6,500 bases of DNA from Burkholderiales bacterium (GTDB lineage: Bacteria; Pseudomonadota; Gammaproteobacteria; Burkholderiales; SG8-39). The notes beneath the pieces are model-generated. The model did not search any database. It was not told the DNA's origin and saw nothing but the letters and a program-made list of their open reading frames with translations. The stretch covers positions 1 to 6,500 of the forward strand of contig JADGRR010000170.1 in the NCBI GenBank assembly GCA_017880745.1. Reading direction: 5' to 3'. The translations under genes and the position numbers were made by a program. Shown here piece after piece: positions 1 to 5,139 of this stretch (the stretch's first letter is position 1; every line of letters starts with the position of its first letter).

Positions 1-109
1 AGCTCTCGTAGTGTCCGCCCTGTGTCTGCCGGACGTAGCGGCAGCGGTTCCAGGCGTTGCGCTCGGTCATGAGGTCGGGCATCGGCCGCGCACCGGATCC
101 GGGCTGCAT
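1..109 (-). CDS. N-terminal fragment of a conserved protein, possibly CrtC/AttH-like lipocalin family (cut by left edge)
   Basis: An open minus-strand frame enters from the left edge and has no stop over its 36 visible codons. Three in-frame ATGs are possible starts (base 109, 82 or 70). None has a convincing Shine-Dalgarno, so 109 is simply the longest choice. Visible residues include TERNAWNRCRYVRQTQGG followed by HYES. From memory, this Trp/Arg/Tyr-rich opening and GHYES resemble the start of proteobacterial proteins related to hydroxyneurosporene synthase (CrtC/AttH, lipocalin-like). That assignment is recall, not a search. The frame starts 14 bases after the stop of the small gene at 124-504, so it probably belongs to the same transcript. 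Function is not established; the reading frame is better supported than the product. Confidence 0.5.
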   Translation of the reverse strand, partial: MQPGSGARPMPDLMTERNAWNRCRYVRQTQGGHYES

Positions 110-123
110 GGGCGCGATTTCGC

Positions 124-504
124 TCAGGCCTTGCCGCGCAGTCCGGAAAGTGCCGCGCTCAAACGAGAACGCAGGGCGGTCTCAAGCTCGTCGTCCGGGA
201 AGGCCCGCGAACGCATGAGATATGTCTCGAGCGCCGCCAGCCCGCGGCCGTCGGCTTGGCTGGATCGCGCCGGCGCAGCGTCAAGCAGCAGTTTCAGTTG
301 ATCGATCGCGCCTGCGCGCTGCTCGATCAGCTTGGTGAGCTGTTCGTCACAGCGCGCGATCGGCGTCGGGTAATTGCGAACCTCCTCGCTGAGTTCCTTG
401 CTGCGACGTTCGAGGTAATTCTTCAGCTCCGACCAGGCCGCGACCACCGGGTCGAGGACCTTGTCCGGGTTTGCTCGCGACGAATGTTTAACGGAAGTTG
501 CCAT
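124..504 (-). CDS. Small helical hypothetical protein, 126 aa
   Basis: I do not recognise this protein. It is 126 residues long, hydrophilic, and has no signal peptide or membrane segment. Residues about 16-75 look like one or two long helices rich in Glu, Lys, Leu and Arg (SELKNYLERRSKELSEEVRN, then a DEQLTKLIEQRAGAIDQLKLL stretch), broken by a YPTP turn near 45-48, so a helical hairpin or coiled coil is likely. A second helical part (about 88-126) follows an Ala/Ser-rich linker. The frame could extend upstream to base 561, but the ATG at 504 is preceded by GGAGGA at 6-base spacing and is chosen. It lies 53 bases downstream of the spermidine-synthase-like gene on the same strand, so co-transcription is likely. 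The helical character recalls phasin-like or adaptor proteins, but nothing specific supports either. Confidence 0.75.
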   Translation of the reverse strand: MATSVKHSSRANPDKVLDPVVAAWSELKNYLERRSKELSEEVRNYPTPIARCDEQLTKLIEQRAGAIDQLKLLLDAAPARSSQADGRGLAALETYLMRSRAFPDDELETALRSRLSAALSGLRGKA

Positions 505-510
505 GGCTAT

Positions 511-516
511 TCCTCC
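511..516 (-). promoter_or_regulatory. Ribosome binding site deciding the start at 504
   Basis: On the minus strand GGAGGA stands six bases before ATG at 504. The longer in-frame start at 561 would overlap the stop of the upstream gene and lacks a comparable site, so the 126-residue version is preferred. Confidence 0.7.
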
Positions 517-557
517 ATGCAAAACTACGGCCGCAACGAACTCCCGCCGGGCGAATC

Positions 558-1352
558 TCAATCGGCGGCGGCCGCGCGCAGCTTCAAAGCTGCCTGCGTA
601 TGCGGGTTCATTTTCTTCAAGCCCGCGATGAAATCCTCGAGCGGCAGATCGTGGATTTTTTTCAACTGCCGCGCGCGCTTTTGCAGTTCCGCCCAGGCAA
701 GCTGTCGCGGGTGGCGCTTGAAGGCGAAGGCGATGATATTGACCCGGTCGGCCGCGGTGAGGCAGGCCACGTGGCCGTCGAAGCTCTTCTCTATGCGCTG
801 CAGATACGCATCGAGTTTCTTTTCTTCCGCCATGAAATTGACCGCCATCACGCCGCCCGGCCGCAGCGCGGCGTAGGCCGCATCATAGAACGCCTGGGTG
901 CATAGCACGCTTGGCTGCTTGCCGTCGTCGAAGCCGTCCACCAGCACCACGTCGGCCGATTCGGCATGGTCCGCGACGTAATCGGCGCCGCAGGCGATTT
1001 CGACTTTCAGGCGCGCATCATCCGCCGGAAAATGGAACAGGCTGCGCGCCGCCGCCAGCACCTTAGCATTGATCTCCACCACCGTGGTGCGCGTCCCCGG
1101 CATGCGCTGGTGGATATAGCGCGCCATCGAGCCGCCGCCCAAACCGATCATCAGCACTTCGCGTGGCACCGGCTGAAACAGCAGAAACGCCATCATCGCG
1201 CGCGTGTAGTCGAGCGCCAGCTCGTCCGGCCGGTCGAGCCGGATCGAGCTCTGGATGGCGTCGCCGCCCAGGTGCAGCGAGCGCACGCCGTCTTCCTCGC
1301 TTACCTCGACGCTCGAGCGGCGCAGTGCGAACCAGCTTTTAGTTCTTGTCAT
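558..1352 (-). CDS. Spermidine-synthase-like protein (Rossmann-fold aminopropyl/methyltransferase family)
   Basis: A 264-residue soluble protein with the layout of the SpeE-like Rossmann family. A short beta-rich N-terminal part (about 7-45) leads to the nucleotide-binding core: glycine loop IGLGGGSMARY at 69-79, acidic strand end VVEIN at 91-95, and DGFDD at 139-143 where spermidine synthases have the catalytic Asp region. FMAEEKKLDAYL near 173-184 continues the fold. True spermidine synthases usually have GGGDG and an E-I-D; here these read GGGSM and EIN, and the second acidic motif lacks the usual D-P. The substrate is therefore doubtful, and a divergent methyltransferase-like role is as likely. 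The start ATG at 1352 has AGGA close upstream. The gene diverges from the YdcF-like gene over 54 bases and probably heads an operon with the small gene at 124-504. Confidence 0.85.
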   Translation of the reverse strand: MTRTKSWFALRRSSVEVSEEDGVRSLHLGGDAIQSSIRLDRPDELALDYTRAMMAFLLFQPVPREVLMIGLGGGSMARYIHQRMPGTRTTVVEINAKVLAAARSLFHFPADDARLKVEIACGADYVADHAESADVVLVDGFDDGKQPSVLCTQAFYDAAYAALRPGGVMAVNFMAEEKKLDAYLQRIEKSFDGHVACLTAADRVNIIAFAFKRHPRQLAWAELQKRARQLKKIHDLPLEDFIAGLKKMNPHTQAALKLRAAAAD

Positions 1353-1406
1353 TTTTCCTGCTCATGCGCAAACTGCGGCCTTGTCCAATTCGACTTGCTC
1401 ATCATC

Positions 1407-2024
1407 ATGCATTGTGCCAAAAAATGCGGGCTATTTCTGCTGGTCGTGTTTCTCGCTACCGCCATCGGCGCAGCGGCCGGCCTGAACTACGCCGGGGAAT
1501 GGCTCAGCGTCGGCGACCGGCCGCAACAAGCCGATGCCATCCTGGTGCTCGGCGGCAGCTTCACGCGGCCGTTCCAGGCGGCCGTCCTCTACCGCCAAGG
1601 GTACGCCCGCAAGATTTACCTCAGCGTTCCCGCGCGCGAGGATCAATACCGCCTGCTGGACGAGGCGGGCGTCGCCTTTCCGCGCGAGGAGGAAATCGTG
1701 CGCCAGGTGCTGCTGAAGAAGGACGTTCCCGCGAGCGCGATCGAGTACTTCGGCAGGAACTCGATCAGCACCGCGGCAGAGGCGCAGGCGGCGCGCGAAC
1801 TGTTCGGCACGGGCACGCCCAGGCTGCTGGTCGTGACCTCCCCCTATCATCTGCGCCGCGCCAGGATGACGTTCTCCGATGCCCTGCCCGCAGCGGACAT
1901 CCGCGTGATCGCAACCAGCTACGACCCTTTGCCGCTGGCGTGGTGGAAAGACCAGAACGCCGCGCGCAACGTGTTGTTGGAACTGGCGAAGATCACCTTC
2001 TACCAGCTCGGCGGCCGCTTCTAG
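1407..2024 (+). CDS. YdcF/DUF218 family membrane-anchored protein
   Basis: A 205-residue protein with one N-terminal hydrophobic segment (about 8-27) that anchors it in the inner membrane or acts as an uncleaved signal. The rest matches the DUF218 (YdcF/SanA/ElyC-type) fold: QADAILVLGGS at 41-51, FQAAVLYRQGYARKIYLS at 56-73, a NSISTAAEAQAA helix at 118-129 in place of the usual S-x-T-x-E-N, and LLVVTSPYHLRRARMTF at 140-156, the signature V-T-S-x-Y-H-x-x-R-A. DUF218 proteins act in cell-envelope processes in characterised cases, but the reaction is generally unknown. ATG at 1407 is chosen because the hydrophobic segment starts right after it. An in-frame TTG at 1395 is possible, and no strong ribosome site is seen for either. 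The open frame back to 966 is antisense to the spermidine-synthase-like gene and is not believed. It is the only plus-strand gene between 1 and 6235. Confidence 0.88.
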   Translation: MHCAKKCGLFLLVVFLATAIGAAAGLNYAGEWLSVGDRPQQADAILVLGGSFTRPFQAAVLYRQGYARKIYLSVPAREDQYRLLDEAGVAFPREEEIVRQVLLKKDVPASAIEYFGRNSISTAAEAQAARELFGTGTPRLLVVTSPYHLRRARMTFSDALPAADIRVIATSYDPLPLAWWKDQNAARNVLLELAKITFYQLGGRF

Positions 2025-2033
2025 CTGCGGGCA

Positions 2034-2636
2034 CTATCCGGCGAGCGCGCGCTCGACGAACTCGAGCCGGTCCTGGCCCCAGAAGATCTCGCCGTCGATG
2101 ACATAGCTCGGCGCGCCGAACACGTTGCGCGCCACGGCCTCCTGCGTATTCGCCTCGTACTCGGCCCGCACCGCGTCCGATTGCGCCGCAGCCGCGAGCT
2201 GCCCGGCGTTCATGCCCTGTTCTTTGCAGATCGCGCTCAGGGTTTCGGCATCGGCGATATTGCGCTCTTCCGTCCAGCAGGCGCGCAGCACGGCGCCGGC
2301 GAGCCGCATCGCCGCATCGCTGCCGTCGGCGCGGCCGGCGGCGATGATGGTTTGCGCCGCCAGATCCGCCGGTGCGGGGAAAAATTTGGGCTGCAGGTTG
2401 AGCGGCATTTTGAGGTGGTCGCGGAAGCGCCTGAGTTCGACCATGCGATAGGCCTGCCGCTGCGGCGCGCGCTTGGCCAGCGGCAAGCCGCCGGACGCCG
2501 CAAACACCTTGCCGAAATCGGCCGGCTTGACGTTGACCACGGCGCCGTGTCGCTTCGCCATGTCGGCAAAACGCGCGTGCCCCAGATAGGTCCAGGGCGA
2601 AATCGGCGAGAAATAATAATCCACGCTCTTGCTCAT
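2034..2636 (-). CDS. 2-hydroxychromene-2-carboxylate isomerase-like protein (DsbA/GST-kappa fold)
   Basis: A 200-residue cytoplasmic protein of the HCCA isomerase (NahD-type) branch of the DsbA superfamily. The N-terminus DYYFSPISPWTYLGH (6-20) carries the S-P at 13-14 that replaces the CxxC of thiol oxidoreductases; in NahD this Ser helps bind and activate glutathione. The C-terminal VFGAPSYVIDGEIFWGQDRL (172-191) holds the cis-Pro loop (P176) and the G-Q-D-R-L signature. NahD isomerises 2-hydroxychromene-2-carboxylate in naphthalene degradation, but no other aromatic-degradation gene is visible here. A general glutathione-dependent isomerase or transferase is therefore the safer reading. 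ATG at 2636 is preferred over the adjacent GTG at 2639 because AGGAGG is four bases before the ATG and only one before the GTG. It is convergent with the YdcF-like gene, with 9 bases between the two stops. Confidence 0.88.
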   Translation of the reverse strand: MSKSVDYYFSPISPWTYLGHARFADMAKRHGAVVNVKPADFGKVFAASGGLPLAKRAPQRQAYRMVELRRFRDHLKMPLNLQPKFFPAPADLAAQTIIAAGRADGSDAAMRLAGAVLRACWTEERNIADAETLSAICKEQGMNAGQLAAAAQSDAVRAEYEANTQEAVARNVFGAPSYVIDGEIFWGQDRLEFVERALAG

Positions 2637-2640
2637 CACA

Positions 2641-2646
2641 CCTCCT
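2641..2646 (-). promoter_or_regulatory. Ribosome binding site deciding the start at 2636
   Basis: A full AGGAGG on the minus strand lies four bases before ATG (2636) and one base before an in-frame GTG (2639). The spacing favours the ATG. Confidence 0.75.
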
Positions 2647-2662
2647 GGTTAAATGTGCCGCC

Positions 2663-2690
2663 ATCTTAATCGAAACGCGGATGCTGTCCC
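2663..2690 (-). promoter_or_regulatory. Weak candidate sigma-70 promoter for the HCCA-isomerase-like gene
   Basis: In the 133-base gap upstream of the isomerase-like gene, the minus strand reads GGGACA (2690-2685), a 16-base spacer, then TAAGAT (2668-2663). Each hexamer matches four of six consensus bases. Its position about 25 bases from the start codon is reasonable, but co-transcription from the VOC gene upstream is an equal alternative. I see nothing else in this gap. Confidence 0.25.
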
Positions 2691-2769
2691 GACCGCGGCA
2701 AAGGCACGCGGGCGCAAGCTGCGCGCGCGCCGCCTTGGTCGAATGCGCAGGAAACCGCCGCCACGCGGC

Positions 2770-3159
2770 TCAGCTTGCCGCAGGCGCCGCCTCGTCCGCG
2801 GAGAAATCGAGTTCCACCTTGGCGCCGTTCGGATCGTGGCAGAACAATTGCCAGGGGCCATCGCCGGCCTGGCGGCGCAGCACATAGTCGATTCTCTGCT
2901 CCTTCAGCCGCGCCGCGGTGCCGCCGAGGTCGCTGGCGCTGAAGGCCATGTGGTCGAGCACACCCGCGGGCGGATCGGGCACGGGTCGCCCGGCGATGAT
3001 GTGCAGCACGGCTTGATCGCCTATGTAAAGCCAGGCTCCGGGAAAATCAAACGGTGGGCGCGGCCCGTCGGTGAGGCCGAGCAGTCCGATGTAGAACGCC
3101 TTGGTCGCATCGAGGTCTCGCGCCAGTACCGTAAAGTGGTTCATTGCCTGGATGCTCAT
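2770..3159 (-). CDS. VOC/glyoxalase-fold protein
   Basis: A 129-residue single-domain protein of the vicinal oxygen chelate superfamily (glyoxalase I, extradiol dioxygenase, fosfomycin/bleomycin resistance fold). Two beta-alpha-beta-beta-beta modules are visible: NHFTVLARDLDATKAFYIGL (7-26) to AVLHII (50-55), and LDHMAFSASDL (68-78) to DPNGAKVELDF (109-119). Expected metal ligands are H8, H53, H70 and E116, all present, so a metal-dependent enzyme is likely. The substrate cannot be told from sequence. ATG at 3159 has GGGAG about seven bases upstream and is preferred; the open frame continues to 3426 only by overlapping the anti-sigma gene. It has its own good promoter at 3190-3218, so it probably begins a transcript separate from the sigma operon. 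It may continue into the HCCA-isomerase-like gene. Confidence 0.9.
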   Translation of the reverse strand: MSIQAMNHFTVLARDLDATKAFYIGLLGLTDGPRPPFDFPGAWLYIGDQAVLHIIAGRPVPDPPAGVLDHMAFSASDLGGTAARLKEQRIDYVLRRQAGDGPWQLFCHDPNGAKVELDFSADEAAPAAS

Positions 3160-3189
3160 CGCCGCTCCCTTTGGGTTATCCGCGCCGCA

Positions 3190-3218
3190 ACGATAGAAAC
3201 TTGCCGGGCCGCTGTCAA
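3190..3218 (-). promoter_or_regulatory. Sigma-70-type promoter for the VOC gene
   Basis: On the minus strand a perfect TTGACA (3218-3213) is followed by a 17-base spacer and TATCGT (3195-3190), which matches four of six bases of TATAAT. The predicted RNA start near 3183 would give a leader of about 24 bases before ATG 3159. It lies in the 88-base gap between the anti-sigma stop and the VOC start. Five-base inverted arms GCCGC/GCGGC (3208-3212 and 3222-3226) flank the -35 element and could be part of an operator, but are short enough to be chance. Confidence 0.6.
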
Positions 3219-3247
3219 ATCGCGGCGCTCCGCACCCGATAGCCGGT

Positions 3248-4006
3248 TCAGCGCGCGGAGGCAAGCTGGTCGCGCACCAGGCCGACGAACGCCTTGAACT
3301 CCTCCGGATTGAGGTCCGACACGGCCCAGAACACCATGCCGGCCCGGGTAAAATGCGCCACGTTATAGCCCTGGATCGAGTCGGAGCGCACGCCGGAATC
3401 CGCGCCTGACGCCTGCGGCCAAACAAACAGATTGATCACGTGCGCGTGCCTCCGGTAGACGAGCGCCATCACGCCGCGCTCGCCCAGATAATCCAGCCGC
3501 CCGCCGGCAAGCGCGTAACCCCGCGCGGCCAGATCCTCCACCGGCGGCGAGAAATCGAGCTTGCCCGCGATCCACGGCTTCACCGTGTGCTGATCCGACG
3601 AAGCGACGTCCATCAGGTGATCGGCCATGAGCGAGCGCACGTGCGCGGCTACGACCTCGCGCGCGAGGCGCTCGTCGGCGCCGGGCTGCAGCAATGTCAG
3701 ACCGAAGCCCAGACCCAGCAAGGTTGCCAAGGCCAGCGCCGCGGCCATGCCCCTCCAGCCCCAGGCGCGCATTCTGGACGCAGGCTCCCGCGGCAAGGCC
3801 GCTGCGACGCGCGCGCGCAAGCCCTTCGGCGCCGCGTGGTAGAGCGCATGCGCGCGGATGCCCGAGCCGAGCTCGCGCACCTGATCGTACTGGACCTTGC
3901 ACGCCGGACAGGCGCCGAGGTGCTGCTCGATTTCCAGGCTTTTCACCAGGTCGAGTTCGCCGTCGACATAGCCGTCGACCAGATCCAGCGCGTCCCTGCA
4001 ATTCAT
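3248..4006 (-). CDS. Membrane-bound zinc-type anti-sigma factor
   Basis: A 252-residue anti-sigma factor that should hold the co-encoded ECF sigma factor inactive at the inner membrane. The N-terminal zf-HC2/ZAS domain has C3 and the motif H29-LGA-C33-PA-C36 (HX3CX2C), the zinc-binding signature of RsrA/ChrR/RsiW-type anti-sigmas. A single membrane helix follows at about 86-106, rich in Ala, Leu and Gly. The remaining 145 residues or so should lie in the periplasm and probably sense the signal; they include YRRHAHVINLFVWP near 190-203 and an aromatic MVFWAVSDLNPEEFKAFVGL segment near the end. ATG 4006 is preceded by GGAGGTGAAGCC. Its ATGA overlaps the sigma stop by four bases, indicating translational coupling. 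The open frame continues upstream to 4543 only as a shadow of the sigma gene. Confidence 0.9.
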   Translation of the reverse strand: MNCRDALDLVDGYVDGELDLVKSLEIEQHLGACPACKVQYDQVRELGSGIRAHALYHAAPKGLRARVAAALPREPASRMRAWGWRGMAAALALATLLGLGFGLTLLQPGADERLAREVVAAHVRSLMADHLMDVASSDQHTVKPWIAGKLDFSPPVEDLAARGYALAGGRLDYLGERGVMALVYRRHAHVINLFVWPQASGADSGVRSDSIQGYNVAHFTRAGMVFWAVSDLNPEEFKAFVGLVRDQLASAR

Positions 4007-4581
4007 GGCTTCACCTCCGCGGCCGGCAGGCCGCTCATGGCGCGCAGCGGCGCCGATTGCCGCAACAGCTTGCGCGCCCGCGCCAGGCGCGACATCACGG
4101 TGCCCACGGGCACGTCGATCACCCGCGCAATTTCCTTGTACGACAGGTCCTCCAGCTCGCGCAGGATCAGCACTTCCCTGAAACCGAGCGGCAGCTCCGC
4201 GATCGCCTGATTGAGAATGCGCCGCTGCGCGTTCTGCAATGCGATCGCCTCGGGGTTGCCGCCCTCGGCAACCATCATGTCCGGATCGAAGCCGGCGCGC
4301 TCCTCTGCCGGCGCTTCTTCGTCGAAGCCCGCGCTGACCTCGGCGGGACGGTTTTTCTCGAGCCAGGAGTAACAGGTATGGCGCACGATGGTGAGCAGCC
4401 AGGCGCGGCCTTCGTCGCCGCGAAAACCGTCGAAAAACCGGAACGCGCGCAGATACGCGTCCTGCACCACGTCCTCGGCGTCGTGCTCGTTGCGCGTGAG
4501 CCAGCGCGCCAGGTTGTAGGCCGCATCCAGATGCGGCATGCACACCTGCGTGAAACGCTGGCGCGCGGATTCAGCGGCCAC
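4003..4581 (-). CDS. ECF-type RNA polymerase sigma factor
   Basis: A 192-residue extracytoplasmic-function sigma factor containing only regions 2 and 4. Region 2 (about 10-80) includes NLARWLTRNEHDAEDVVQDA (core binding and -10 recognition) and GDEGRAWLLTIVRHTCYSWL. An acidic linker (about 81-121, with DEEAPAEER) is rather long. Region 4 (about 122-176) has LPLGFREVLILRELEDLSY, then the -35-recognising helix-turn-helix YKEIARVIDVPVGTVMSRLA (148-167) and ARKLLRQ. The start is GTG at 4581, preceded by a weak AGGG; the next ATG (4539, residue 15) would remove the conserved opening RQRFTQV. The gene is translationally coupled to its anti-sigma. A 187-base gap lies upstream, before the end of the cupredoxin gene, and should hold its promoter. 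The exact ECF group cannot be assigned without alignment. Confidence 0.93.
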   Translation of the reverse strand: MAAESARQRFTQVCMPHLDAAYNLARWLTRNEHDAEDVVQDAYLRAFRFFDGFRGDEGRAWLLTIVRHTCYSWLEKNRPAEVSAGFDEEAPAEERAGFDPDMMVAEGGNPEAIALQNAQRRILNQAIAELPLGFREVLILRELEDLSYKEIARVIDVPVGTVMSRLARARKLLRQSAPLRAMSGLPAAEVKP

Positions 4582-4670
4582 GGCCAGCCCTGCCGCGGCG
4601 GTTGCATATGCCTGGAGGTCGTTTCAGAATCGCCAAAACGGCCCGCGGCTCAGGGGAAGACGAGATGGGG

Positions 4671-4677
4671 TATTCCC
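4671..4677 (-). promoter_or_regulatory. Possible ECF -35-like element upstream of the sigma gene
   Basis: The minus strand reads GGGAATA about 90 bases before the sigma start. The same seven bases occur upstream of the metallophosphoesterase operon. No matching -10 follows at 16-17 bases here, and GGGAATA also occurs by chance inside coding sequence (plus strand, 5288-5294), so this is only suggestive. Otherwise I see no clear promoter or terminator in the gap 4582-4768. Confidence 0.2.
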
Positions 4678-4768
4678 TCATTCTGCAACGAGCTCTCATA
4701 ATGCGCCTATCGCACATGTTGTGATGTTACGCGCAACGATCCCGTTCTGCCGCAAGCCAGCGTGCGCG

Positions 4769-5137
4769 TCAGGCGACGACGTGGATCTTGCCGGACATTC
4801 CCTCGTGGCCGTCGCCGCAAAAAATATCGCACACGAAGTCGAAACTGCCGATCTGCTGCGGCACCAGGCGCACCCGGGCGACCTGCCCTGGAATGATGTC
4901 GGCGCGAGCCTTGAAGTCCGGCGCGCTGAATCCCATGACGACATCGGCTGTCACGAATTCGAGCACCACCGGCACACCTTGTTTCAGCGTGATTTCCCCC
5001 GGCAGAAACGCGAATTTCCTGGCGGTAATGTGGATGACCTGCTCGGGCGTCTGGGCAAGAACGCAGGCAGCGAAGGAGGCCCCGGCGATTGCGGACACCG
5101 CGCCTGCCGCGAGCAAACGGCGTCGCTTTGGATTCAT
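4769..5137 (-). CDS. Exported CuA-motif cupredoxin (cytochrome oxidase subunit II-like domain)
   Basis: A 122-residue periplasmic protein. Residues 4-28 form a signal peptide with an RRR n-region, possibly Tat, and a likely cleavage after V-L-A (28). The mature part is one cupredoxin domain like the soluble C-terminus of cytochrome c oxidase subunit II. F101-VCDIFCGDGHEGM-114 carries C103, C107, H111 and M114, the CX3CX3HX2M ligand set of a binuclear CuA site. The equivalent of the oxidase segment D-V-I-H-S-F is D-V-V-M-G-F (65-70), so the first CuA histidine is replaced by M68. No membrane helix or oxidase catalytic subunit accompanies it, so it is probably a stand-alone electron-transfer or copper-handling protein. 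The start ATG 5137 has AGGGGG upstream and lies two bases after the phosphoesterase stop, so the two form an operon. Confidence 0.88.
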   Translation of the reverse strand: MNPKRRRLLAAGAVSAIAGASFAACVLAQTPEQVIHITARKFAFLPGEITLKQGVPVVLEFVTADVVMGFSAPDFKARADIIPGQVARVRLVPQQIGSFDFVCDIFCGDGHEGMSGKIHVVA

Positions 5138-5139
5138 CG

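Noticed and set aside
1346..1374. TTGTCA with CAAACT 17 bases later as a promoter for the YdcF-like gene
   Set aside because: The -10 matches only three of six bases and the -35 overlaps the start of the opposite gene. Not strong enough to list.
966..1406. Long N-terminal extension of the YdcF-like frame
   Set aside because: It is antisense to the well-supported spermidine-synthase-like gene, has low-complexity Arg/His-rich composition, and would bury the membrane segment that begins just after ATG 1407.
2042..2055. Perfect 14-base palindrome CGAGCGCGCGCTCG near the convergent gene ends
   Set aside because: It lies within the 3' end of the isomerase-like coding region, has no T-run on either side and no real loop, so I do not call it a terminator.
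4007..4543. Upstream extension of the anti-sigma frame
   Set aside because: It runs through the sigma gene in another frame and is Arg/Ala/Gly-rich shadow sequence. The ATG at 4006 has a good ribosome site and the ATGA overlap.
3440..4701. Long plus-strand open frames opposite the sigma and anti-sigma genes
   Set aside because: Composition is Arg/Pro/Ala-rich with no recognisable motif, and they lie opposite two clear genes.
4690..4740. Possible hairpin and -10-like CATTAT in the gap upstream of the sigma gene
   Set aside because: Stem arms are only about four base pairs and no -35 lies at proper distance from CATTAT, so neither a terminator nor a promoter can be supported.
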